Part shown: positions 7,013 to 14,935 of the stretch, one piece after another | Layout: the number at the start of each line of letters is the position of its first letter | Position numbering within the stretch: the stretch's first letter is position 1 | DNA from: a virus | Strand: one strand, 5' to 3' | Length of the DNA stretch: 29,722 nucleotides | IMG/VR virus record: IMGVR_UViG_3300036772_000079 | Location: 1-29,722 of that record | Notes under the pieces: generated by a model | Databases searched by the model: none | Told to the model about the DNA's origin: nothing | Seen by the model: the letters and a program-made list of their open reading frames with translations, nothing else | Position numbers and translations under genes: made by a program

Positions 7013-8191
7013 TTATCCGTTAACCGAGGCAATCAGGTTCACCAGGTATTTATCGGTGATGCGCTGACGCAGGGTGAGGTTTTCCAGTGGCGGCACCGGC
7101 GTGTAGTCGTAATCGAGGTACAGCTTCCCGGCTTTCAGCGATTCCTTATCGTTGGCCGTTTCATCAAACCAGCAATCCGCATCCACGATATAACCGGCGG
7201 TTTTCAGCTCGCGGAATTTGGCCTTGATACCGTCGACAATGTCGCGGATGAGCACCGGCGTAATCGGTTTATCCACCGCCCACATATGCCCCTCCGCCAT
7301 GGTATCGGCAATTACCTGTGCGGTGCGGGTGTAATTCTCAAACAGGAATAACGGGTCGTCAGAGCAGGTGCGGTTGCCCCAGAAACGAAAACCGTCCTTG
7401 CGGATAAGCGTGGTGACACCCGCCTCATTGAGCAGGTCAGCATCGGTGCCGGGTGCCTGTAAATCCCAGAACACCGAGGCGCTGATGCCGGTGACACCCT
7501 GCACGCCGACGTTAGACAGGGTTTTATGCCAGCCGATGGTCTGGTCGATAAAGGCACGCAGGCCGAGTGCGCGCGCGGTGGCATAAGCCGGGGCGCTGGC
7601 ATTTTTCTCCGTCTCCCAGGCGATAAAGTCCGGCCAGATAACCATTAATTCACGCTGGCTGAAATTGTCGCGGTATTTGATGGCATCAGAAATCGTGTTG
7701 CAGTTCCACGCACTGACATAGCCAAAGGCGCGCAGGCTGACACAGACCGAGGCGAGGGCGACCGCCACCGGTTGTGAGTCCAGCCCCGGCACACCGAGAA
7801 TGCGAGGTTTCACACCAGTCACTGCTTCGGCGGTCAGCAGCGCTTTAATGCCGGTGTATTTGCCGTTTTCATCGGTGCCGCCAATGAGGTTCGACACGGT
7901 CTGCTCTTCGGCATCGTCACCGGTGCCTTCTTCCACGCGCACCACAATCGTGACTGGTTTACACTGGTCAGCAATCGCCTGTAGCGAGGCAGCCAGCGTG
8001 CCTTTGGTTCCGGCCTTGCCGATGGCGGTCTGCACATTGGTGATGAGCACCGGCTCATTGAGGGGAAAGGTTTTCGCGTCGGCATCGCTGGCAGTGCACA
8101 CCATGCCGATGACCGCCGTCGAGACCGTGGAAATAACACGCGTGCCGTCGTTGATTTCAACAACCTGCACGCCGTGGTGATAGTCACTCAT
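7013..8191 (-). CDS. FI: Tail sheath protein gpFI
   Basis: 392 aa. This is the contractile sheath subunit. The sequence from MSDYHHGVQVVEINDGTRV to ENLTLRQRITDKYL follows P2 FI closely, including GWHKTLSNVGVQGVTGIS and FRFWGNRTCSDDPLF. The frame is open upstream to 8308, but the extra 39 residues cover the late promoter and are not P2-like, so the start is placed at 8191, preceded by CGGAGT. First gene of the FI-FII-E-T-U-D-ogr late operon. Confidence 0.96.
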   Translation of the reverse strand: MSDYHHGVQVVEINDGTRVISTVSTAVIGMVCTASDADAKTFPLNEPVLITNVQTAIGKAGTKGTLAASLQAIADQCKPVTIVVRVEEGTGDDAEEQTVSNLIGGTDENGKYTGIKALLTAEAVTGVKPRILGVPGLDSQPVAVALASVCVSLRAFGYVSAWNCNTISDAIKYRDNFSQRELMVIWPDFIAWETEKNASAPAYATARALGLRAFIDQTIGWHKTLSNVGVQGVTGISASVFWDLQAPGTDADLLNEAGVTTLIRKDGFRFWGNRTCSDDPLFLFENYTRTAQVIADTMAEGHMWAVDKPITPVLIRDIVDGIKAKFRELKTAGYIVDADCWFDETANDKESLKAGKLYLDYDYTPVPPLENLTLRQRITDKYLVNLIASVNG

Positions 8192-8263
8192 CCGGGACAC
8201 TCCGTAGTTTTCTGGAATGTCTATTTTCGGCGGTTGTGTGAGGAGGGAGCCAGCAATGGGGGA

Positions 8264-8283
8264 TGGGTGAAGCGAGGCACAAC
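8264..8283 (-). promoter_or_regulatory. Ogr-binding site of late promoter PF
   Basis: The minus strand reads GTTGTGCCTCGCTTCACCCA, an exact fit to the P2 late activator pattern GTTGT-N8-TNANNCA. These sites centre near -55, which puts the transcription start near 8219, about 28 bp before the FI start. An AT-rich AAAATAGACAT stretch lies where the -10 should be. Confidence 0.8.
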
Positions 8284-8326
8284 AACCCGATAAAAATAAT
8301 GAAATCAAGGGTTCTGCGAGGAATGG

Positions 8327-8364
8327 ATTGATCGGTGAGAGCGATCAATCAGGGATAATTGATC
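8327..8364. repeat. Three alternating ATTGATC/GATCAAT motifs
   Basis: ATTGATC at 8327-8333, GATCAAT at 8343-8349 and ATTGATC at 8358-8364 alternate in orientation with centres about 15-16 bp apart. They lie between the late promoter PF and the 40-codon plus-strand gene. This could be an operator for that gene or a hairpin in its leader; the function is unknown. Confidence 0.5.
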
Positions 8365-8430
8365 GTTTATATCCATTATCTATCAGGGGATATTGCCGCT
8401 ATCGTCTCAACCATTCACGGAGGCGATACG

Positions 8431-8553
8431 ATGGAATATGTTTTGTGGGGCGTGGCGGCACTGGTCGGCTGGTTGTTATTCGGTTACGTCTGGTGCGTCT
8501 GGTTTGTGGATGACGAAGAAGAAGATGAGTATCAGGAATGCCCGTATGACTAG
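8431..8553 (+). CDS. Small single-pass membrane peptide in the Z/fun position
   Basis: 40 aa, transcribed against all its neighbours. Residues 3-26 are one hydrophobic, tryptophan-rich membrane helix (YVLWGVAALVGWLLFGYVW). The rest is acidic (DDEEEDEYQE), so the tail probably faces the cytoplasm or binds a basic partner. Start 8431 is chosen because GGAGG lies seven bases upstream; the frame is open further upstream to 8359 without a good ribosome site. A terminator overlaps the stop codon. In P2 this slot between FI and the tail fibre assembly gene holds the lysogenic conversion gene Z/fun, which excludes phage T5. The product here is unrelated as far as I can see and its function is unknown. 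Confidence 0.75.
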   Translation: MEYVLWGVAALVGWLLFGYVWCVWFVDDEEEDEYQECPYD

Positions 8554-8573
8554 CCCACATCACGTGGGCTTTT
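8552..8573 (+). terminator. Terminator of the 40-aa membrane peptide gene
   Basis: AGCCCAC (8552-8558) pairs with GTGGGCT (8564-8570) around a 5-nt loop, followed by TTTCTTT. It overlaps the TAG at 8551-8553, which supports this being a self-contained single-gene cargo unit. Confidence 0.75.
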
Positions 8574-8582
8574 CTTTGTCTG

Positions 8583-9107
8583 TCAGACAGTGGCCGGCAT
8601 CTCCGGCCAGACGATATCCGGTGCCGTTGCGGTATCTGTCCGGTTAAGCAGCACGCGGTATTTTTTCCACGCCAGCAGTTGTGCGGTTTCTTCTTCTGTC
8701 GCCATGTCCAGCTCGACCGCATCCTGTAAAGGTGCAATGGCCGTCGTGGCCTGCTCCAGTAATACCGTTTTACGGATGTCAGCCTGTTCACTTTCCGACG
8801 GCACACAGGCAATGATTTTCCCCTTCTCATAGCGATACGGTTTCACGCCAATATCATCGTGATAATCCGCCGCCACAATCTCATAAATACTGACCCCTTC
8901 ACTCAGGGTCATGAAATTGGGATCACGCGCGCCGGTGGTGATAAAGCCGTCTGGTGATACGGCAATAAAGGCGGTCTCACCCCTCCATGTTTTATCGCGC
9001 AGTGTGTACCAGTCACGCCCCCGAGCATCTTCAAAATAAATAAAGGGTTGGGTCACGCCTTTCTCAATAACTCGTTTTGAGATTTTGATATTTTTAAACT
9101 GGATCAT
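8583..9107 (-). CDS. G: Tail fibre assembly chaperone (gpG/Tfa family)
   Basis: 174 aa. Helps fold or attach the tail fibre encoded just upstream. The C-terminal half is typical of the Tfa family: ATTAIAPLQDAVELDMAT, EEETAQLLAWKKYRVLLNR and a final WPEMP. The N-terminal half (residues 1-95) includes PYRYEKGK after a beta-rich part. Its start overlaps the H stop by one base (TAATG). Fibre and chaperone usually swap between phages as a matched pair. Confidence 0.93.
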   Translation of the reverse strand: MIQFKNIKISKRVIEKGVTQPFIYFEDARGRDWYTLRDKTWRGETAFIAVSPDGFITTGARDPNFMTLSEGVSIYEIVAADYHDDIGVKPYRYEKGKIIACVPSESEQADIRKTVLLEQATTAIAPLQDAVELDMATEEETAQLLAWKKYRVLLNRTDTATAPDIVWPEMPATV

Positions 9108-11056
9108 TACGCAATACTCCCTATCTGCCGCCAGCCGCCGCTATAGGTTCTCACCACAGTGGCGCGATAATATTTGCCCATACTGCGGCAGTCGCCCATG
9201 TCACCACGGATATTTAACCCGGTCATATAGCAACCTTCCGGGGCTTCCCATATCGTGTCAGTCGTATGCCCGGGGTTCTGGAGAGCCTGCCCTCCGCGAG
9301 CGACGTCCATAACATAGCGGTTATCGGCTATTCCATAAGTGACATAGCCGCTTAAATCCTGCGGGGGCGGCGGGTTGTTCGATGAGTAAACCCGCACACG
9401 ACCACCGGATTCATACACCGCCGTCCCGGCCTGAAGCAGTCCTGAGCACGAAATATTTCTGTCGCTGTATAAATCCCCCACGGCGGTAACCTCACCACTG
9501 GCGCGCACACTGCCTGTGGACGTCATACCGCCCGCCGTAACAGAACCACCGGCAACGACATCTCCCCCGTTATCGCCGAGCGTTACTATCCCTCCGGCCT
9601 GAGTCTGAACAGTGACCCCGCCGCCAGCCTTAAAGATCAGACGGTGGGAATAATCCACGCCGTCTTGTGTGCCGTCAGTGTGAATATCAATATAGAAATT
9701 ACCGGGTGCGCCCCCAAGATGACCTAACTCAAGCGGAGATCCAGACTGAGCGGTGAAAAGGCTGGTGACGTTCTGAAACCGTCGCACGGCATTCACAATG
9801 CCCTCCGCGAGCAAGGGAACGGCACCGGCATCCGCTGCGGTGGGTTTGTGGTTTTCGCCGTAATACTCAGACCACGGCCCCCACGGCCCGTCCTTACCGT
9901 TCCATGTACTCGTGAGTCCCCGCGCAAATTTGCGGTGAGTGGAAAAACTGGTGTACTCCTGCTGGCAGCCATACGCCGACGGCGTGACCAGCAATGTGCC
10001 TGACTGCATAATCGGATAATTCAGCTCTGATTTTGCGTTCGCATCCAGCTCCTGAAAATAAACGCCCCGGTGTGTCTGATGCCCGAGCGTATTCAGGTTC
10101 ACGCTGAGTGCTGCCGGTGCCACCGGGAAGGCGTTCACCATGCGCGGGTCATCACCGGCGGCAACCGTTCCGGCAGTGGTGCCGACATCAAGCAGCGCGG
10201 CACCTTTCAGTCCGAGGTTGTTTCTGGCGACGGCTTTGTCAGGCACATCAGCGAGGTTATTGCCTTTTTGCAGCGCATTGACGATACGCGAGTCATCACC
10301 CGCCGCCACCGTTCCCGCCGTGGTGCCGGTGTCCAGTACGGCAGCACCTTTCAGCCCGAGATTGTCCCGCGCTTTCGCCTTGTCCTGAACGTCTGAAAAG
10401 TTGCTGTTTTTTGCCAGGCGTTTATCCGCATTCTGGTTAGCGGTATCAGCCAGGTCATTAGCCGCTTTGACCGCTTTCGGCGTGGCGGCCAGCGCCTCAC
10501 TGTCGCTGTCTGTCGCGTTACTCAGTTGGGTAAAACCTTTCGCTTCAAGCGTGGCGTCAGGATGACGGCGCGAGCGTTCATGCTCCGTGAGCTTGTCATC
10601 GACATAATCCTGGGTCGCCATCACCGTGGTGGTGTCGATAGTCAGGTCAACCGACTCAATGGCGCTGACCATGATCACCATGCGCACCGTTTGCGCACGC
10701 CCTGAGCCTTCCGCCAGCTCCGGCTTGTAGCTCTCGGCCATATTGGCAATGGCAATCAGTGTGCCGTCAGCATCAAACAGCCCCATTTCACGCATCCAGA
10801 ATCCGCCCACCTCCGGGGGGATCACCAGCTCGGCCACCACGTAATTATTATGTGTTTTGTCCACGCTGATTTTATTCAGGGCCGCGCGCCATTTTTCATT
10901 GATGAGGGTAGTCTGACTGACATCCGGCTGCGGCAGCATACCGCCCCCGTCACCGACAGCTATGTGCGTCAGGGAAATCAGTGTGCCGCCTGCGGTGGCG
11001 GCTGCAAGTTTTGCCGCCCCGGCGGTGGTTAATAACGTTTTATATTTGGTTGTCAT
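9107..11056 (-). CDS. H: Tail fibre protein gpH
   Basis: 649 aa receptor-binding fibre. Residues 1-170 are the conserved baseplate-attachment part (KYKTLLTTAGAAKLAAA, VGGFWMREMGLFD). Residues 170-215 are the phage fibre repeat zone (EAKGFTQLSNATDS). Residues 219-310 contain two copies of a roughly 47-residue unit (NLGLKGAA...GTTAGTVAAGDD). The distal part from 310 is variable and determines host range; its end carries cysteines and RATVVRTYSGGWRQIG. It is the penultimate gene of the V-W-J-I-H-G operon. Confidence 0.95.
   Translation of the reverse strand: MTTKYKTLLTTAGAAKLAAATAGGTLISLTHIAVGDGGGMLPQPDVSQTTLINEKWRAALNKISVDKTHNNYVVAELVIPPEVGGFWMREMGLFDADGTLIAIANMAESYKPELAEGSGRAQTVRMVIMVSAIESVDLTIDTTTVMATQDYVDDKLTEHERSRRHPDATLEAKGFTQLSNATDSDSEALAATPKAVKAANDLADTANQNADKRLAKNSNFSDVQDKAKARDNLGLKGAAVLDTGTTAGTVAAGDDSRIVNALQKGNNLADVPDKAVARNNLGLKGAALLDVGTTAGTVAAGDDPRMVNAFPVAPAALSVNLNTLGHQTHRGVYFQELDANAKSELNYPIMQSGTLLVTPSAYGCQQEYTSFSTHRKFARGLTSTWNGKDGPWGPWSEYYGENHKPTAADAGAVPLLAEGIVNAVRRFQNVTSLFTAQSGSPLELGHLGGAPGNFYIDIHTDGTQDGVDYSHRLIFKAGGGVTVQTQAGGIVTLGDNGGDVVAGGSVTAGGMTSTGSVRASGEVTAVGDLYSDRNISCSGLLQAGTAVYESGGRVRVYSSNNPPPPQDLSGYVTYGIADNRYVMDVARGGQALQNPGHTTDTIWEAPEGCYMTGLNIRGDMGDCRSMGKYYRATVVRTYSGGWRQIGSIA
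10127..10402 (-). repeat. Two tandem ~47-residue repeats inside the tail fibre gene
   Basis: Residues 219-265 and 266-310 of the fibre share DKA.AR.NLGLKGAA.LD.GTTAGTVAAGDD.R.VNA, with the DNA also similar. Repeats like this form shaft segments and are places where fibres recombine or change length. Confidence 0.8.
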
Positions 11057-11067
11057 CGCTGTCTCTT

Positions 11068-11598
11068 TTATCCGGGGTACACGGTAATAATGTCGCCGTC
11101 ATAGCTGACGCCGCCGGTGTAAAAACGGCCTTTAACGTCCTGGGTAATATTCAGGCCCGTCAGGTGACGGCTCGCGGCTTTCGCATCAGCAATCAGGCGC
11201 TCCATTTCGAGATACATTTCCTCGGTAATGCCGCTTTCCAGCACACCGATATCCAGACGAAAGGTGCCGGGTTCATCACTGGTCTGCCACCATTCAGTGA
11301 CGTTAATCAGATAGCCGAGCGGCTCCACCACACGCCGGATAGCACCGATAGTGCCTTTGTGTTTGTGGATGTATTTGGCGGTCTGGATCACGGCGCGCTT
11401 TGCATCTTCCGGCCATTTCTCATCCCAGCGGTCAACCGAGAACGCCCACGCCAGATATGGCAACAACGGTGCGGGACAGGTTGCAGGGTTCCAGAGCTGG
11501 CGCAGTGGCACCGGCACGCGGGTCAGTTCGGCACAGGCTTTGGCGGCGGCCAGCTCAAGCGGGGATGAGCCCACCGGCAGCAGCCGGACGTTATTCAT
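11068..11598 (-). CDS. I: Baseplate protein gpI
   Basis: 176 aa baseplate wedge component. RLLPVGSSPLE at the start, VPLRQLWNPATCP, LPYLAWAFSVDRWDEKW, HKHKGTIGAIRRVVEPLGYL and TFRLDIGV are P2 gpI segments. The frame extends upstream to 11721 but the added residues are J in another frame; start 11598 (MNNVRLLPVG) matches the family. The start overlaps J by 8 bp. Confidence 0.95.
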   Translation of the reverse strand: MNNVRLLPVGSSPLELAAAKACAELTRVPVPLRQLWNPATCPAPLLPYLAWAFSVDRWDEKWPEDAKRAVIQTAKYIHKHKGTIGAIRRVVEPLGYLINVTEWWQTSDEPGTFRLDIGVLESGITEEMYLEMERLIADAKAASRHLTGLNITQDVKGRFYTGGVSYDGDIITVYPG

Positions 11599-12499
11599 CG
11601 GCACCCCCGATAGTGATTTGGTAATCGGCACAGTACGAGGCCTGCGTATCATCGAGCACAATATCGGCCAGCGGTTTCGCCAGCTCGACACGCTGCACCC
11701 CTTCCACATGCAGGGCGGCATAAATGGCTGACTTGCGGATATCCCGCCCGAGGCGGTGCTGCGCGCTGATGTAGGCTTTCAGTTTGGCTTCAGCCGCCTG
11801 CCTGACCGGCTCCAGCTCGGGGCCGGGATACAGATAGAGTGTGGCGTCAATTTCATAGTCGACGATGACTGCTGACTGTACGGTCACCCGGTCAGCCACC
11901 GGGCGTACGTCCTCATCATTCAGGGCAAGGCTGACGATGTTCACCAGCTCATCACTGGCGGTGCCGTTCCCTTCACGCGAAAGCACCGAAATGGTGACGC
12001 ACGCCGGTGACGGGCTGATCACCGACACATCCGCGACCCGTCCGTCAGCACTGCGGCCATGAAACTGGTATGCGCCGACCGGCCCCGCCACACTCAGCCC
12101 TTCAAATGACTGCTGAATACGCAGACGGAAATCACTGTCGGACTCCATCACCGCCAACAACGGCGGAATGGCGGTCTCATCAGCAGGGATAATCACCAGG
12201 CGGGCGACGTTGTTATTTGCGCCAAGCACATCGAGGTCATTGCCCCGGGAAAAGGCCAGCATCACCGCCAGCGCTGACTCGTTAACCCGCTGGCGCAAAA
12301 TCAGCTCACGATAGGCGTTTTCCTCCAGCAGTTTGACTATGGGCTCGGATTCCAGTGCCAGCGTACGCGCGACGGCGTCCTGCTCATCTTCGGGATAAAG
12401 GGAAATCAGCGTCGCTTTGCGCTCGGCCAGCAGGGTTTCATAGTCCAGCACCTCGACCACATCCGGGGCGGGTAACTGGCTCAGGTCAATGGTTGCCAT
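11591..12499 (-). CDS. J: Baseplate protein gpJ
   Basis: 302 aa, the P2 length. It is a baseplate wedge protein related to T4 gp6. Family segments include LPAPDVVEVLDYETLLAERK, ENAYRELILRQRVNESALAVMLA with GNDLDVLGA, and SPACVTISVLSREGNG. It lies between W and I, the standard order. Confidence 0.95.
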   Translation of the reverse strand: MATIDLSQLPAPDVVEVLDYETLLAERKATLISLYPEDEQDAVARTLALESEPIVKLLEENAYRELILRQRVNESALAVMLAFSRGNDLDVLGANNNVARLVIIPADETAIPPLLAVMESDSDFRLRIQQSFEGLSVAGPVGAYQFHGRSADGRVADVSVISPSPACVTISVLSREGNGTASDELVNIVSLALNDEDVRPVADRVTVQSAVIVDYEIDATLYLYPGPELEPVRQAAEAKLKAYISAQHRLGRDIRKSAIYAALHVEGVQRVELAKPLADIVLDDTQASYCADYQITIGGADE

Positions 12500-12503
12500 A
12501 ATC

Positions 12504-12854
12504 TCAGCTCAGGGGAATGGTTAAGGAAAATGACGCGCCGCCGGTAATGGTGCGCACGCCGGTGATGTCGACGAATAACTCGCCTGCGGTTGTGCTTTCA
12601 AAGGTGATGGACGACAGGCGGATACGGGGCTCCCATTTCAGTATCGCCATGTAGCAGGCCGACATAATTTGCAGACGCAGTGCCGGGTTATCGGGCTGGT
12701 CAATCAGTGCCGAGAGCAGCGAGCCATAATCGCGGCGCATGACACGCGAGCCGATAGGGGTGATAAGAATGTCGCGCACGCTTTGACTGATATGTCCGGA
12801 ATCGGACACACTCAAACCGGTGGCACGATCCATGCCGAGGAAACGTGCCGTCAT
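12504..12854 (-). CDS. W: Baseplate protein gpW
   Basis: 116 aa baseplate component of the T4 gp25 family (a sheath-initiator-like wedge protein). SDSGHISQSVRDILITPIGSR, RRDYGSLLSALIDQP and the central KWEPRI are the classic family segments. It overlaps the V stop by 4 bp (ATGA). Confidence 0.95.
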   Translation of the reverse strand: MTARFLGMDRATGLSVSDSGHISQSVRDILITPIGSRVMRRDYGSLLSALIDQPDNPALRLQIMSACYMAILKWEPRIRLSSITFESTTAGELFVDITGVRTITGGASFSLTIPLS

Positions 12855-13492
12855 TGGGTGCCCTCCGTCCAGTTGTTACCGCGTTCTATCCCGCCGTGAC
12901 CGTGGTCGTCGACCTGCACGCCGTTAGAGGTAAAGGAGCCGCCGCTGTGCTCGATATTTCCGCTCATCCTGCCGCCTTTCTGCACCTCCAGCGTGCCGGT
13001 GGTTAGCTTGTTCGTGCAGACTACTTCCGGGGTATCGAGGGTGATTTTCTGGCTGGCTTTGACGGTCACAAGCGGCACAGTGACGACCACGGATTCCGAT
13101 GCCGTCACCGAGGCGGTTTTAATGCCCGACACCGTCAGCGCGCTGGTTTCCGGTTCGTACTCAATCACCGCGCTATCAGGAAAGGAAATGTGAAACGCAT
13201 CGGCAGACGCAGACGGCGCGGGGTTGTCATCGGAATAGATGCCAGGCAGCACAAAGGCGGTTTCCAGCTCGCCACCAATTGCCAGCACTAAGACCTGCTC
13301 GCCGACAGACGGTGCCCACCATGTGCGGGAACGACCGGCGCGGGGTGTCAGCCAGTGCAGCCAGTCGGTTTTAAGGCCGCCGGTTTCCACGCGACATAAC
13401 GCCTGCACGGTGTCGACGTCGGTCACGATGCCGGTGCGGATAAGGTTGCGCAGCAGGCGCGCGAGATCCTGGAGAGATAAGAGAGTATTCAT
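12851..13492 (-). CDS. V: Baseplate spike protein gpV
   Basis: 213 aa; forms the trimeric membrane-piercing spike under the baseplate. The N-terminal OB-fold region contains DWLHWLTPRAGRSRTWWAPSVGEQVL and GGELETAFVLPGIYS. The beta-helix follows (SALTVSGIKTASVTAS, LDTPEVVCTNKL). Near the end H197 and H199 (DDHGHGG) correspond to the HxH pair that binds iron at the P2 spike tip. The ATG at 13492 has no clear Shine-Dalgarno (upstream ATTCTATACCC), which is odd for a first gene of a late operon. The cargo gene ends only 188 bp upstream. Confidence 0.95.
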   Translation of the reverse strand: MNTLLSLQDLARLLRNLIRTGIVTDVDTVQALCRVETGGLKTDWLHWLTPRAGRSRTWWAPSVGEQVLVLAIGGELETAFVLPGIYSDDNPAPSASADAFHISFPDSAVIEYEPETSALTVSGIKTASVTASESVVVTVPLVTVKASQKITLDTPEVVCTNKLTTGTLEVQKGGRMSGNIEHSGGSFTSNGVQVDDHGHGGIERGNNWTEGTQ

Positions 13493-13538
13493 GGGTATAG
13501 AATGCTAATAACCCATAAGTTTCTCCATTAAAGACTGC

Positions 13539-13558
13539 TCGAAGATGGATGGCACAAC
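13539..13558 (-). promoter_or_regulatory. Possible degenerate late promoter element (PV)
   Basis: The minus strand from 13558 reads GTTGTGCCATCCATCTTCGA. The GTTGT half is intact but the second half matches TNANNCA only partly (TCTTCGA). Its distance to the V start (about 66 bp) fits the -55 placement. Tentative. Confidence 0.4.
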
Positions 13559-13680
13559 TATACTTACAAGTAACTGAAGCATATATTGTAAATATCAATC
13601 TAATTTTGTGATGCATTCAAAAAGCTGCATTAACCCCCTGCTAATTATTACATTTAAATAATTAAACAGATTTTATTATG

Positions 13681-14739
13681 CTACTTCATGGTAATCAGCC
13701 ATGTGCAATTATGGTATTTCTTGCTAGTAGACATCTCCCATGCAGAAGCGTATTGGTCCAATGTGTCTTTTGTAGCCGTAAAGGTCAGTATTTTTATACC
13801 CGTATCGGATTGGAAGTTTTGTTTAATTGTTCTAACAAGTCTACTGTTACTGCAATCTGCGCTATTAGGATACTGCGTACAATACCCAGCTAAACTCTGA
13901 AGTTCTGAACTCAAATTATCTGTATTATCAATAGGTTCTCCTTTGGCCCCACCAAACCCACTAATAATATTACTTATAAATTTAGTATATTTATCTCCAA
14001 AGCAAAACTCTTCTGGAGCTTTTTCGCTTCCTTCGGTTCTCTCCCTGCCTGGCCGATCTTTTCCTTGATTAAATTGAGAAGTATACAACCTAGATAATCT
14101 AAGCTTTATATCTGTCGCTTTGTTTTTATCAAAGGTCACATACGCATCAAATGGCTGACCAAATAAATCCTGTGTATACTTAAAAAAGGTCTTGCCTTTG
14201 TATATTTCCCAAACACCATTAACCTGTAAGTCTTTCTTTAGTGAGCCGACCGGAACATCAAAAATATTACTTTGAGTATCCACGGGGGTAGTATTATTGG
14301 AATCCAACGGTGTAGTAGGGGCTACTTTATCACTAGGCTGAGTTGATGGGGTTGATGGGGTTGATGGGGTTGATGGAGTTGATGGACGGTCCAAAAAAAC
14401 AATCATTGTAGGAAACAGTTTCTGCACACATTGTCTGTAATCTTTGTTGTCACTAGCTTGCTCTTCCCTGAGAACTTGCTGAACACCTTCCCATTCTTTC
14501 TTTGTCATATCTGCTGATACATTTGCACCAACACTGCCTAATAACTTAACACTCAACGAGCCATTTAGATCCGTGTCAGCATGAGCTTCAAGATATTTTC
14601 CCGACTCCCCGGGTTTCTGACATACGTTACTTAAAAACTTAGCCAATTCGTCACTTGTCATAGCGAATGAAAACGGACATATAAATAAAAAACCTATAAA
14701 TACAATGGTTTTAAATGTGTTAACTTTATCAATATCCAT
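13681..14739 (-). CDS. Cargo gene: exported protein of unknown function with (STP)n linker
   Basis: 352 aa. Residues 1-26 are a signal peptide (hydrophobic IVFIGFLFICPFSFA, likely cut after SFA-26), so the product is periplasmic or secreted. Residues 27-118 form a first domain with two cysteines (NVCQKPGESGKY, DYRQCVQKLFP). A low-complexity linker follows (PSTPSTPSTPSTQPS, about 118-155). The C-terminal domain, about 160-352, has CFGDKYTKFI, SLAGYCTQYP and a final CTWLITMK; its cysteines could form disulfides. It starts after an AAGGTG ribosome site. The DNA is clearly AT-richer than the virion genes around it, a sign of separate acquisition. It occupies the S-V junction, which holds the lysogenic conversion gene orf30 in P2. 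I do not recognise the family; superinfection exclusion or virulence are guesses from position and export. Confidence 0.85.
   Translation of the reverse strand: MDIDKVNTFKTIVFIGFLFICPFSFAMTSDELAKFLSNVCQKPGESGKYLEAHADTDLNGSLSVKLLGSVGANVSADMTKKEWEGVQQVLREEQASDNKDYRQCVQKLFPTMIVFLDRPSTPSTPSTPSTPSTQPSDKVAPTTPLDSNNTTPVDTQSNIFDVPVGSLKKDLQVNGVWEIYKGKTFFKYTQDLFGQPFDAYVTFDKNKATDIKLRLSRLYTSQFNQGKDRPGRERTEGSEKAPEEFCFGDKYTKFISNIISGFGGAKGEPIDNTDNLSSELQSLAGYCTQYPNSADCSNSRLVRTIKQNFQSDTGIKILTFTATKDTLDQYASAWEMSTSKKYHNCTWLITMK
14342..14386. repeat. Five tandem 9-bp repeats coding Ser-Thr-Pro
   Basis: Units of GTTGATGGG (three) then GTTGATGGA (two) lie head to tail, encoding Ser-Thr-Pro on the minus strand. Gain or loss of units stays in frame, so it would change linker length without breaking the protein. 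Confidence 0.92.
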
Positions 14740-14935
14740 AATTCACCTTTTCATAAATGTTTTTCTCATTAGTTTGCAAGGAAATACAACAAGATAAACT
14801 TTCATTTTGAGTGCCATTTGAAATATCGAGACAGTGATTTAATTGTTTAACCCTTTCGAATTCAACAAAGTCCATTGGTTTTTTACTGCGAATGTTATTA
14901 ATACTATGTTGAGTCCTGAGAGTTTCACCTCATTC
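14740..14935. other. AT-rich gap upstream of the exported-protein gene
   Basis: No ORF of substance. It should hold the promoter of the cargo gene. TTGCAA (14779-14774) and TTATGA (14756-14751) are 17 bp apart but too close to the start codon, so I do not assign a promoter. No terminator is visible after S, so late transcripts from O to S could also read into the cargo gene. Confidence 0.4.

Noticed and set aside
8192-8308. Longer start for the sheath gene FI at 8308
   Set aside because: The extra 39 residues are not P2-like and the DNA holds the late promoter and Ogr site; MSDYHHG at 8191 is the family start.
9085-11568. Several plus-strand open frames opposite G, H and I
   Set aside because: GC-rich coding DNA often leaves antisense frames open; none has a recognisable domain or start signal.
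11599-11721. Longer start for gpI at 11721
   Set aside because: The added residues lie inside J in another frame; the P2-like start with RLLPVGSSPLE is at 11598.
14342-14386. CRISPR-like array
   Set aside because: The units are only 9 bp, contiguous without spacers, and code Ser-Thr-Pro within a gene.
14751-14779. TTGCAA-N17-TTATGA as the promoter of the exported-protein gene
   Set aside because: Transcription would begin about five bases before the start codon and the -10 overlaps the ribosome site.
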